Assembly (NCBI RefSeq): GCF_002234675.1
Contig: NC_019875.2
Location: 23,402,299-23,466,298, forward strand
Source of the DNA: Oryzias latipes
Taxonomy: Eukaryota > Chordata > Actinopteri > Beloniformes > Adrianichthyidae
DNA length: 64,000 bases
Direction of reading: 5' to 3'
Below the pieces are notes generated by a model, which saw only the letters and a list, made by a program, of their open reading frames with translations, made no database searches and was not told the origin of the DNA. A program made the position numbers and the translations under genes. Position 1 is the first letter of the stretch; each line of letters begins with the position of its first letter. Below are positions 25,501-36,700 of the stretch, piece after piece.

Positions 25501-28500
25501 AGTCTTCCATTGTTTGATAAATACAGGAAGTTTGTGGGACAGAAAATCAATGACCAGTCAAAAATTATTTGTTGAAAATTGAAATTGCAAACATTTCTGA
25601 CTTCCCATTAATTAGACAAGTACAAGAGACAAAATAACACCAACCAAACTCTCCAGTGTGAAAAGGGCCAATGTGGGCTGCAAGTGTTTGTTGACAAGTG
25701 TGTGAGACTAATATAGGCCTGTGTGGTTGGGTGGTTTAAGATCATGGAGCACAAAGCATCGCTGCAGGCCAACGTCAAACATTTTTACACTTTTTTAATT
25801 CTTTCATTTTCTTTCAGTTCATCAAATGGAGGTGCCTCAAGATAACACACTTCTCTGAGAACTACAAGACCAAAGTGATGTCCTGATTTGTGTGCTCTCA
25901 AAGGGAACTGCTTATCTGTTTCATCATTTTGCAGATCTGACATGACGTGACACAGGAAGTGCCCGTCACCCACCCTTCCTCTCCTTCACGTGCTTAAAAG
26001 AGAGCAGCGCAGTTAGGTGGGCATGATCGATTGACATAATGTGAGAACTAACTGTTACACCTGCTAAACGATTGGAAATAAATACAAGTAAAATCCTATA
26101 AAAAGCATGGTTTTGTGATTTTACAGTAAACAGGCAGCGGCGTCAGTTTAATGTAAACTTTACTCAACTGTAGCAAAGTAGTTATAAAATAATTTATTTA
26201 TTTAGCTTCTTTGTATATGTAGTTTTCATACGACAAAATATGCCCAAACTGTTGTTTTCAACAGTTTTGATGAGAAAGCATTTTATTTTTACTGAGCACG
26301 ACTGAGTCAAACTGTGACTATTTCCAGCTGAGTCAGGCTGCACTACTGCAGAAACATGAACTGTGCAAAAAGCAGAAGTCTGGAAAAACATTGTTTGTGT
26401 TGCATTTAGGAAGAATATAAAAAGATACTGGAGTTATAACGTGAACTTTAAAACGAAATCTCTGCATTTGCAAAGCAGGTAAAGACATCAGGTGGTGCTT
26501 CTACTACAAGCTTTGTTAAATCATGTAAAATAAAGCTATGACACCTTTACTATAAGTGCTTTATGTGTATGGTTTACTTTAGTAGCTCCCTGTAATGGCA
26601 ATAGTTTAACTAGTTTACATTGAGTACTTTTTTTATTTTGTAATAAGAATAATAGCTTGAATTTGTGAGACATGTTTTAATTAAACATTAGATGGTATTA
26701 TATATGTTTCTATAAAACAGCAGCTAGAAATTCCCTTTTTAAAATGTTTAAATGTAAAAAAAAAGAATCAAACCTAAAATTAAGAGTTAGCCAAAATCAC
26801 CCTCTATATTCAGTTAAGTCCTTACAAACAGGCCATTCTCTGAGTCTTTGGACTCCAACTCATGTTATAATAGTTTATAAACCTTAAAAGGCTAATTTGA
26901 AATGAAAACTATCACATTTAAAGAGCTTTGGCGGAAGATCTCACCTTCTAAACAGCTTTCAGCCACCAGTCAGTGTGATAAGGTGAACACGTTTCTGTCT
27001 GCTTGTTTGGTTAGTGCTGCGGGTTTCCAGAGAGTGTGTTTTAGTTGGGGAGAGCTGCTTCCCCTCTTCCTGCCGCATGTTTTCTGGGCAACGAAGTGGA
27101 ACACAGAGAGAGCTTTTTGTGTCAGCAGCCAAGTTCAGTCAGCCGACAGGCACTCGGTGAGTCCTTCATCGGTCTGCAGCCACAAGTGTCCCTCTGACCG
27201 CAAAAACTCGAGGTCAGATTTCCCAAACCCGTTCTGAGGACATCCAACCATAATGTGTCGCAAACAAACCCGGAATTAACTTGGATAATAAGCAAAATAA
27301 CATTTTGGCAGCTTGAAACACAGCTTCACGATTAGTGATGACTGGGCTGCATTTTCTAATGCTACCGGAACAAGCTTTTAAATCAAATACTAGCAGTTTC
27401 ACCTGAAACACACTAAAAGCAGATTATTTAAAAAAAAAACAGCAAATCAAATCTAACTTTATTTATAACACAAATTTTATACACTAAAGGCCTTCACGAA
27501 ATAAGAGATGACTTTAAAAATGAAAAGGTACAAAACCAACGGAGCAAAGCTTTTCTATTCAGCCACTGGCTTTTCTCCTTATGATGGGTTGACAGCAGGC
27601 TCTTTATGTCACATCTGAAAAATGCCCACTCACTCATAAGAGCAAGTACTCAACTCCAACTGTCCTTCCTGCCTAAGTAAAGCGGCTACATTTTTCAGAC
27701 CTTTGCTATCGCGTTTAAACTCAGAAAACATGTTTATTTAGGACATTTCTCTTACATCTGGAATACTTTTTTGTTGGTGCTCAGATGGTTACATTAACAC
27801 AAAATGCGGCCTCACCTGCTCAAGATAAATGTTAATATTTTAGTTCAAGTAATTTATTATCAAAAATGACAAATTAATGGAATATCTGATACTAAAATGT
27901 GTTACAGACAAGATGAAATTCCATAAACGCCTAAAATAAGAATAGAAACTCGAGTACAGCACTCACTGTTAGGTAAAACAGGATTTGTATTACAAGTCTT
28001 TCAAACTGACAAGTTGGCGGCTAAAGAATTACAGTTAAGTCTCACATTTTAAAAAAGAGAAGAGAAATATTAATATACACAGACATGGCTTCCCATTCAC
28101 TGAATCAAAAATCCCGATAGGCAAAGTTGTTTCTTCTCCATGGTTCTAGAAATGGCCGGAATCTGATCCTGAATCAGTTGGTTGAAACTACTCACTCCGA
28201 TTTGTACATGAAAGTGAGAGTTGAAGCTGAAAAAAAAATATTTTTTTTGTGTAAAAGTTCTGATTGCCATCAAGACGCGCTGCAGAGGAAGAAGGGCTCA
28301 TCAGTTGGCACAGTCGCAGATTTCTCGGGAAAGGCACTTTGACGACAGCATGGCACCATGGTCCGAGTTTGTGCACACCGAGGAGGGACATCGTCAGTGG
28401 GGGCCAGGCGGGCAGGGGGGGGGGGCTTGGCACAGATCCACGCCACAGATTGAAATGCGGCATCTCCGTGTTTGACAACCTCATGTTTGGGGTAAATGTT

Positions 28501-29021
28501 AACCTGTGCAAGGCTCGAGTGGTGATTCTCCGATTGACCTGAAATGCTTTCAGACCTTCTATTGAAAGAATAAAGAAAAATGGCCAGAAAGGTGAGCAAC
28601 CTCATTACTGCCTGTAGGAGGGGGGAGGGTGTCTGATAACTCCCCATAAGCATCATCATCATCATCATCATCATGGCCAATCTCCAAAGAAATTATAGCA
28701 AGAAGATATAGCAACACAACTTTACAAAATGAAACTGCAAAATGATCAGAAAATCGTGTGTCTCTTAGGTATCACAAATAGACATTCCCATAGAGGCACA
28801 TTTCCAGAGAAGTGTCAAATACAAAGCTATATATATGCATTTTTGATATATATATTTATATAGAAAACTCCCTAAACATTCAAGTACTTTGTCATGTAAA
28901 CACTTTTCCAGACATGATACATCATCGATTGTTGTCGACCTTTTGTGTGCAACAATAAGACAACAGTGTGAGGAGAGACTTCTGCAAGCAGACAGGGTTT
29001 CTTCACGCCTGTGGGGGGGTT
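22550..29021. other. Intergenic and presumed rap2b 3' UTR; no other gene seen
   Basis: The part next to rap2b (leftwards from 29021) must contain its 3' UTR, but no single poly(A) site stands out. Candidate AATAAA signals on the minus strand include those at about 27731 and 27454. A (CAT)n run lies at 28651-28674 and a poly(G) run near 28417. The remainder is AT-rich with only chance ORFs; I see no p2ry1-like single-exon receptor. Confidence 0.5.
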
Positions 29022-29570
29022 TCAGAGGAGGACGCAGGAGCAGCACTGGCTCCTGCCGCTGGGAACAGCTGAGTAGTTCATCTGTCTGACTATTTCTGCA
29101 AACAGTTCATCCACCGAGCCTTTGTTTTTGGCTGAGGTCTCCATGAAGGGGCAGCTCCACTCCTGGGCCAGGGCCTTGCCCTCCCCGGACGACACCTCCC
29201 TCTCCCCCTCCAGATCCACCTTGTTCCCCACCAGGATCATGGGCACCCTCTCGTACCTCTTCACCCTGATGATCTGGTCCCTCATGGGCCTGATGTCCTG
29301 GAAGCTCTGCTGGTTGACCAGGCTGTAAACCAAAATGAAGCCCTGGCCGTTCTTGATGTAGAGGTCTCGCATGGAGGCGAACTGCTCCGTCCCGGCCGTG
29401 TCCAGGATCTCCAGCACGGACGGGGACGAGTCCACCTCGATCTCTTTCCTGTAGAAATCCTCTATCGTGGGGTCGTACTTCTCGATGAAGGAGCCAGTCA
29501 CGAACTGGACAGTCAGTGCGGATTTCCCGACTCCTCCCGACCCCAAAACAACCACTTTGTACTCCCTCAT
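29022..29570 (-). CDS. rap2b: Ras-related GTPase Rap2b, single exon
   Basis: A complete 182-residue Ras-family protein from ATG to TGA, without introns as in mammalian RAP2B. G1 P-loop GSGGVGKS at 10-17; effector loop YDPTIEDFY at 32-40 with Phe39, the residue that separates Rap2 from Rap1; G3 DTAGTE at 57-62 with Thr61 in place of Ras Gln61, typical of Rap; G4 NKVD at 116-119; G5 ETSAK at 144-148. The end is CCSCVLL, a CAAX box (Cys179) ending in Leu, so geranylgeranylation is predicted, with Cys176/177 as likely palmitoylation sites. GSFIEKYD and [19 protein letters not shown] match RAP2B rather than RAP2A or RAP2C. It signals at membranes through Rap2 effectors such as TNIK/MINK-type kinases (family knowledge). 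The short hypervariable tail (SAVPSGRSQ) differs from mammalian RAP2B. The neighbour mbnl1 supports the assignment, since MBNL and RAP2 paralogues are paired in vertebrate genomes. Confidence 0.96.
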   Translation of the reverse strand: MREYKVVVLGSGGVGKSALTVQFVTGSFIEKYDPTIEDFYRKEIEVDSSPSVLEILDTAGTEQFASMRDLYIKNGQGFILVYSLVNQQSFQDIRPMRDQIIRVKRYERVPMILVGNKVDLEGEREVSSGEGKALAQEWSCPFMETSAKNKGSVDELFAEIVRQMNYSAVPSGRSQCCSCVLL

Positions 29571-30075
29571 GATCGGGGGTGAGGCGGTGGCGGTGGTGGT
29601 GGGGAAGGCAGACGCCTCCTTTTTTCCGCGATGAAGCCTCCTCTGTCCTCCACCCGCTGACCAGCCCCGCTGTTTTCAGCTCGCGCAGGCGGAGAGGCTG
29701 CCCTCTGGCTCGGATAGCCGTCAGATCCGAGGGGGTCGGCGGCTCCTGGAACCTCAGCTGGCGCAATTACAGCGCATTTTGGTGGCACTTTGTTGTGCAA
29801 CGCTGCGGGGAAGCGTGATCGCTCCTCAGCCGTTGCATGGCGTTTCCTGCCCACATCCTCAGCGCGTCAAACGCAGAGGCTCAGTTCCGTTTCCTTAAAG
29901 GAGCCGCCACCCGAACACCCCCCTCCAGCAGCAATCAGAGGCGCAGACACGCCGCCCGTGGCAGTGGGCTGCCGCGCGCGACCTCTGCGCTCCAGAAAAC
30001 ACGTTCACGGTCAGTGCCCGCGAGCAGACGCGCATCAGCTGCCGTTTCCCCGCAACACGAGCGTCCGCTAATGAG
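29571..30075 (-). promoter_or_regulatory. rap2b: rap2b 5' UTR and CpG-rich promoter
   Basis: Immediately upstream of the rap2b start the sequence changes to GC-rich DNA with many CpG dinucleotides (gccgcgcgcgacc, cccgcgagcagacgcg), continuing through the coding sequence to about 29100. The flanks on both sides are AT-rich. This is a typical CpG-island promoter; no TATA box is obvious. ORFs on both strands here are compositional. Confidence 0.7.
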
Positions 30076-30197
30076 ATCAGTCACTTAATCAATAACCAAT
30101 GTGTGCTGAAGCCTATTACGGTTTGAAGTTCTGTGATTTTTTTTGAAAAGCAACACAAATTTCCAACGTTGACAAATATTATAATAAAAACTGTTAT

Positions 30198-30731
30198 TTA
30201 AAGACCCGGTTTTGGTGATTTGACATTTTCTTGTAGCATTTTACTCAGGATGAAGGACATAAATATATAGATAATTAAGCTTAAAATTGCATTTCTGAGT
30301 ATTTATTTAATTTTTTTGTGAATCAGGAGCATGCAGGAAGATGCCTGTAGCTGTGACGTAGGTGCTACAATCGGTGCGCTGCTCTTCTCTATTCTGATCA
30401 ATCTACTTGCAGTAGACGACTAGGGTCATGTACATCTTTGTTCTCCTTGTCCTAACTGACATCAGGCTTCAAACTGTACAACTAGATAGCTCCGATATTG
30501 CTTGTCATTTTTGTTGCACAGAAATGTGGTAAACAAAGTAGTGTAAACAAAGGGATGATGGGAAATGACAGAAGCCTTACTCCAATTTTGACGGATTACT
30601 ACTGGCCTGCAGAAATTATAGACAACAACACAAGTTTTTTGATTTTGGCTAAAAACGACATGATCATAATTAAAAGACCACTGAGAACGCTTTTACAATA
30701 GATCATAAGATGATCAGAGTGGGCCTTTAAG
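30198..30731 (+). mobile_element. Dispersed family A element, copy 4
   Basis: Starts ttaaagacccggttttgg and ends cagagtgggcctttaa, so TTAAAGRCCC and GGGCCTTTAA form terminal inverted repeats. Internal landmarks in order: ttcttgtagcattt, gcatttctgagtattt, aactagatagctccgat, aaacaaagggatgatggg, cataattaaaagaccactg. One of the best-preserved copies. No coding capacity. Confidence 0.75.
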
Positions 30732-31461
30732 GTTCATTAGATAAAGGAACTGTTAATTATAAACCGTTAGTTTCCCCCAAAAACATCAAGTTTTTTTTTT
30801 AAATCAAACACTAGATTTAGTCTTTGATTATTCATATTTTTTAATTTGGAACATTTTTCATTTGGAGAAAGATTTTCCAAACAACATAAGCGTTTGTAAA
30901 CTTTTTTCTTCTGTTTCATGTTTTTCTCCTACAACTGCTTTTTTCTCTGTATTTTAATAGTTGAGCTATTCAGGAGAAGCTGCCTGGCTTTATTTAGAAA
31001 GTTTGTGTTGTTGAAAAAGGTTGAGAACCACCAGAATGCTGGTGAGAAACGGGTCAAGTCTGAGATGATGGGAAAATTCAACCCATAACACACGGCTGTA
31101 ATATTGATCAGATGTGCTGCATATTTCCTCCAGAGCAGCCACATGTGCAAAATCTTACCCACACGGTTTATAAGCAGAAACAGAATTCTGCTGATCTCTG
31201 TGAGGAATAGGAAAATGAAAGAAGGAGGCTTTATTTAGTAAAACACAAGCCTGCCTTGGTGATTATTTAGGCTTTATACCATTTATTATTTATTAAGTAC
31301 AAGCAATTGATGTGGTATAAAAGGACAGTTTGGAATGAAAGGACAGCTGAACAAAAAATGACTAGACGTGACCAGACCAGAGGTATGAGTTATGGAAAAA
31401 CAAAACAGGAAATAGAGATATTTTCTAATATAAAACTCACAAAATTTCTTTCCAGTTTTTT
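30732..31461. other. Intergenic, no gene seen
   Basis: AT-rich spacer between rap2b and mbnl1; only short chance ORFs. Confidence 0.55.
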
Positions 31462-31780
31462 ATCTATCCATCTTCAGATCCCACCAAATCCCTTTTGGGG
31501 TCACAAAGCAGCTGGAGCCAACCCAGCTACTGTTGGGTAAAGGCGAGGTACACCCTGAGCAGGTCACCAGTATGTTGCAGGGCCAGACTCGCACCTAGGG
31601 ACAATTTAGAGACACCACCTATGCTGTGAAGCATGTTTTTGGACGGTGGGAGGAAGTGTCCATTGAGAAAACCCACACATGCATGCAGACGACATGCAAA
31701 CTCCATACAGAAAGGACCCAGCCAGGATTTGAACCAGGGCCTTCCTGCTGTGAGGAAAGGGCGCCAATTGCTGCACCAGT
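31462..31780 (-). mobile_element. SINE-like element, reverse orientation
   Basis: Reading the minus strand: degenerate head, ggttcaaatcctggctgggt (box B included), gagtttgcatgtcgtctgc, cttcctcccaccgtccaaaa, ctaaattgtccctagg, aacatactggtgacctgctc, then gctccagctgctttg and an atggatagat tail. Same family as 21055-21378 and 51588-51860. Confidence 0.8.
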
Positions 31781-31940
31781 CTTCTAATTTAACAATATAA
31801 TGCAACATTCCACATTTGACCTGAAATTTTGATAATATTTGCAGTTTTTGGAGCTATACATTGATGCTTTATAATAAGCTTGGGTGATGATATGTAAACT
31901 CAAACACCCCAATCTAAGGAAAGCTTAAAACACAAACATG

Positions 31941-31944
<4 letters not shown>

Positions 31945-32015
<71 letters not shown>
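31945..32015. repeat. (CA)n microsatellite, about 70 bp
   Basis: Almost pure CA repeat on the plus strand, that is (GT)n on the minus strand. It lies just downstream of the candidate mbnl1 poly(A) signal and could serve as its GT-rich downstream element. Confidence 0.97.
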
Positions 32016-32018
<3 letters not shown>

Positions 32019-32039
32019 ACACGGGGGACCATCTAGTTG

Positions 32040-32069
32040 TTGCATGAGCAAATCAAATATTGTTTTATT
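32040..32069 (-). terminator. mbnl1: Candidate mbnl1 poly(A) signal and cleavage site
   Basis: AATAAA on the minus strand at 32069-32064, with a GT-rich tract (31945-32015) beginning about 50 nt further on. Together they make a plausible end for a 3' UTR of about 3.3 kb. Other signals within 32.0-35.3 kb could also be used. Confidence 0.45.
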
Positions 32070-35000
32070 CAGAATTTTTCATCCATACAGCAAGATTCAG
32101 TTATGGCAACAATAAAATGGACATAAACAAATCCAATGACATAGTAATACATTATTGTGTGGCAAATATTAGCAAATACATAGCAGGTAGATGCACTTAC
32201 AAGTAAAAAAACAAAAACAAAAAAAAGGCAGTCAAAGCGTTCATGTGCGCCCAGCAGGGAAGAGGGACAGCCAGATGACTGGGTGTCTGTTTGGAGAAAT
32301 CGGTGCTTTGGTTCTGTAGCAACTATACAAAGCAGCCGGGAGTCGACTGTTACATTCATTTGAAAGACTATTTTGCCAAATACACATTTGGTGAGGAGCC
32401 TTCACCTGCTGAGTGCACAGCTATGAAAGCAGGATCAACTGCTTGTGAGTCAGCGTGTGCTGCAATTCTTTCGATAAGAACATTTTTAGGGTGGATGAGT
32501 GCTTCTATGGTTTTACTCTTGAAATAACATGTTTGCTTGGAAACAGATGAGAAAAATGACTTATATTGTTTCTGCTCACTGTGGATGTGTTATCTACTGT
32601 ATTCATAAACTGACAGGAAGAAATGCATTGTGTATGCTTAAGGTGTTACTTTTCCTTACATATCTATGTAGTTTCGTTTTTTTTTTAATTACATGGTTGT
32701 ACTTTTACATGCAGTGAAATTAAACTAGAATACATTTTCAAACAGATTTGTTATTAACTGTACCATGGGAGCAGCATGATGCATGACCAAGTCCAACTCA
32801 TGATATAAGGACATTATTGAGTTTGTCATCCTATGTGATGTGTGGAGTTAGCATAACATGGGGTATCTACTCCCCGGCGACATTCCCTGGCATTACGAGC
32901 CACCTATAAAATAAGACAAAAAGCGCATAGCTTTCTCTGAATGCATTGGCCAAAAAACTAGTGCCCTTCTTTGCAAGCGAATTTTAGCTGGTCTTCTAAT
33001 TTAAGAATTTAAATTAATCTAACAAAATTCCTTATAATTATAGATCTTTTCTTTTTATTCAAAATAATATCTCAATATGATACACTTTTTTTTTCTCTGT
33101 TCATTTGACTATATACAGAAGTGCAAAAAGTCAACCTTCGCGCCTTAGGTTTAAACTCCTCATCTGCAGCATTTCGGACTCCTCCACAGAGGAGTTTTTG
33201 CTTTTCTCACTCCAAATCTCACCAAACATCAGTCTCAATGCTCGTTTTGACCTGACATTCAGGGCAAACTTAAGAAATATTTAAGGAAATCTACATATCT
33301 TTTTGAAATGGATACAGTAGAAAAAGTATTTCTTTTACTCTAAAACATGGACAGTCTATATTTCCACACAATATAATATTTTCCAATATGACTTTGACGT
33401 GTTACAAGGAAAGTTTGACTTGGTTGAAACAGTTTCTTGTCCAATCAGAGACGCAGCGACACATTAGCTGTTCTTTGTATGACGTCTCTCGTTTAAAAAA
33501 ATAAAAATTAACTGACAATGTAACATCAACTGAGAAAGGCATCCAGCTATATGACAAAGTGAATATTCAACACGTTTATCCTTTATATGTTTTGAAAAAG
33601 TTATGAATGTCACTCTACCTTAATATCTACAAAGGCTATATCAATGTTGTCAAGTAACATGGTAAGGCAAAAAAAAGGAAAATCTAAAACTACATATCTC
33701 AAACAGATTCAAATCCTTAAGTAGTACATAACACATAAGTTAAATGAAATTTAAGAGAGTAATATTTTCTTTTACACTGAGAAAAAAACAGATCACAAGT
33801 GCTGTGTGAGAACTATAAAACATCATTGGTTTTTCTTTAATAGTATGGTGATTGAGAGGACATTTGATTGGGCACAGACCCGTTAATTATAATCTAAGGC
33901 TTTGTTAGGTACAGAACAATCAGTAAAAACACACCGTTTTGTAGAAAAGGAAAATAAAGGGAAAGTAATTACGAAACAACAATTACCGGTAATTAAAAAT
34001 GATAAATGTGTCCCTAATGGTTTAAGCTTCTTTAAAGATGTTTCTAGAACCTCTATGATTATTATAATAAGACTGTGAGACAAACTGTGCTTTGGTTTGA
34101 GTAAAGATCTACGACTTGATAAAAATCTTCATGCTTTTGCTTAAGATACAAGCACAATATGTCCTGTACTTTAGCAAATGTTAAAAGTCATGGTCTGAAA
34201 AGTGGGAACTGAACCAATAAAGTCATTACTCAAACAGATGAAGTGTTGCTTAAATGAGCTAATAGACCTTTGGGTCTATTGTTTGAATATTTATCGACAC
34301 AGAGCACAATGGAGCCTCTTTGCAGACAGTTTTAGAGTGGCTACTCTTCAGAAAGGAAGGGGGACACAATGCCAATTGAAGCTACACTTTAGACTTCACC
34401 AGGCTTTAGAGTCAATGGACTTGATCAAATTAATTCTGACAGATTAAAAGACACTCTTTAGTGAACAGGTATAAACAATAGTCAAAAAAGCCCTCTAATT
34501 TTGATTTAAAAAAAAGGAAACAAAACTAAATCAAACAAACACATTAAAAAACACTTCTAAAACTGATTAATTAAAAAAAGAAGATTAAAAAAACACTCAC
34601 AATGAATATTCTAAAGCAAAAACAATACAAAAAAAGAGCCATACAAAACTTTTACCTTCGGTAAACAAATAACACTGCTGAGATAACACTCTGGCTTTAT
34701 CTGTATGGCCTTGATGGCACATGGCAAGGCGAGAGAAACTAGCCTGGCTGCACTTTCAAGGTACACAGGTATGTTGGTTTACCCAGAACATTCATAAGTC
34801 CAAGACCCTCATGTCAACACCTAGTTTCACTAGTAGCCATAAAAAAACACAATACTGTACATGCCCAATGCATTTGGCAAACAAGATTTTTCTTTATTGT
34901 GCCTTTTAAATTTCAATTTATATTCAAGGTGCATGTTTTGTATTTCATTTGTAAACTATGAAATATGGCTATCAATTAAAAGAAATTAAAAGGCAGGAAA

Positions 35001-35381
35001 AAAATAATAAAATCTTGGTCTACTAACGTACCAGCACTTGATGTGGTCTATGGTTACAACGCTCTTGACCTTCTGTTTGTGCAGTATAGATGATCCGTCG
35101 AATAAACTATGTTTTGTAATTGAGTTAGCCACAGAGGCATTACCAACTGACTCCTGGCACCAACTTCTCCTCTTCCTCTTTCTGCTGGATGTCGTATTGG
35201 GCAGCAAATTTGTTATTGGTATGTGGGACGATGGCGCACATGGCATGTTGTACCCTCGATAGCAGATCCTCTGTGTCCCATTGCTTGACATTCTGAAGGT
35301 TATGTACATAAAGGCTGAGATCTTTTGGTGTGGACGATGCCAGCACACATTCATTTGATCTGTAAGAGATGATGAATACCC
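32064..35381 (-). other. mbnl1: mbnl1 terminal exon / long 3' UTR (candidate)
   Basis: An acceptor (tttttctgttttcaag|GGG) at 35381/35382 opens a final exon that would run to the poly(A) site near 32040. The first 250-400 nt keep two overlapping reading frames open (see findings); the rest has no reading frame and reads as 3' UTR. Mammalian MBNL1 also has a long, multi-exon 3' region with alternative C-termini. That the whole block is one exon is inferred. Confidence 0.5.
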
Positions 35382-35569
35382 CTTGAAAACAGAAAAACCT
35401 TTTTAGAGAAAATTTCATGACTTCGGGGTAAAAAGTGGTAAAAAAAATTATAATCTTGAACCAGAGTTAACAGAAGTCACAGAAAACAAATAAGGGAATG
35501 GAGGAGAGCACTAAAACGACAACAGCGTATGAGGGAATTGAAATAGGAACTCACTGTTCTTGAGAGGAA

Positions 35570-35626
35570 CTACATTTGAGTCAAGTACTTGTGACTACTC
35601 AGATGATCTGCAGATATTATTGGAAT
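35570..35626 (-). CDS. mbnl1: mbnl1 exon with the C-terminus HKYLTQM and stop
   Basis: Acceptor ctcag|ATTCCA; encodes [18 protein letters not shown] then TAG. It is preceded in frame by the 92-nt exon. A good donor (ACA|GTGAGT) lies 15 nt past the stop, so this exon is probably internal, with the 3' UTR continuing in the exon starting at 35381. Confidence 0.92.
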   Translation of the reverse strand: MPIISADHLSSHKYLTQM

Positions 35627-36644
35627 CTGAGGGCAGAAAACAGAGATCAAATGAAGTGCACACAACAGAAAACACGCAAAGAGGACTCCAGCCTGAGACC
35701 AACACATCAGCACAGATGAATCGCCTGGTTTCACATTAGGATGAGTTCACTGCTGTAAAGTTCAATGAGGAGATGGGAAAAAAAAGCTATTTGATTACAG
35801 TTGAAGTGCAACGGATTCAGGTATGTCAAATATTAGAGTACAGACTTGTGGGTAGCAGGGAGGGCAAGAGGGCGGTTTAAAGAAAGTAAGAGACGACAAG
35901 GGTGGGTGGGAAACTGTCAATTAGGTGATTTCCCCCATGCAAATCTAAGTCCTCCATGTTGTTGACCTGCACACTTCACTGATATGAAGGAAACTAGATG
36001 AGAGTAAAAAATCCTGACACAGTGTTTCATCTTCAAATCTTTTACCTTCTGATCGAAACCATTTTAAAAACAGCTGCAGAACTTGTGTTGCAAAAATTAT
36101 TTATAGTTTATACATTCATAAATGACTTGGCTACAGATAATATCCAGCTTTTAAAGATAAAGAATGTGGGAAAGCTTTACTTTATGTGCTGGAAGCAGCT
36201 GCAAAAAGAAAAAAAGGAATAAAAAAAAACTAGAACAAAAAAGAAACAAAAAGCCAAGCACCAAAGATAGCAACGATTGCACAAGCTGTGCAGACGACTC
36301 TAAAATGTTATTTTATGAAATAACTACCTCATACATACCAATTGCATGTATTCGTTGGTAGTCAACTTTGATAAGGAAGAGTCCTCAAAATGGGAAAGGA
36401 CAAAAATTCAAATTACAATGAGGACATACAGTTTGTTAAATACAGAATGCTTCCCCAGTGCGGTGGTTGTATATATTTATCTCTATAATTACATGTATAT
36501 GCTGTACATGTTATGACAGGTAAATAAAAAAACAAAAATAAAAGTGCATGTTGGACTCTAGTGAAGGCCAACAAGAGGGAGTACCGCTATTTATCCAACC
36601 AACCCCCAACAAGACACAAGCATTCAGTTTGTCAATGTGTACAG

Positions 36645-36700
<56 letters not shown>

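Noticed and set aside
29107..29766. 219-codon minus-strand ORF overlapping rap2b
   Set aside because: It is in another frame of the rap2b coding sequence; the rap2b frame has every GTPase motif.
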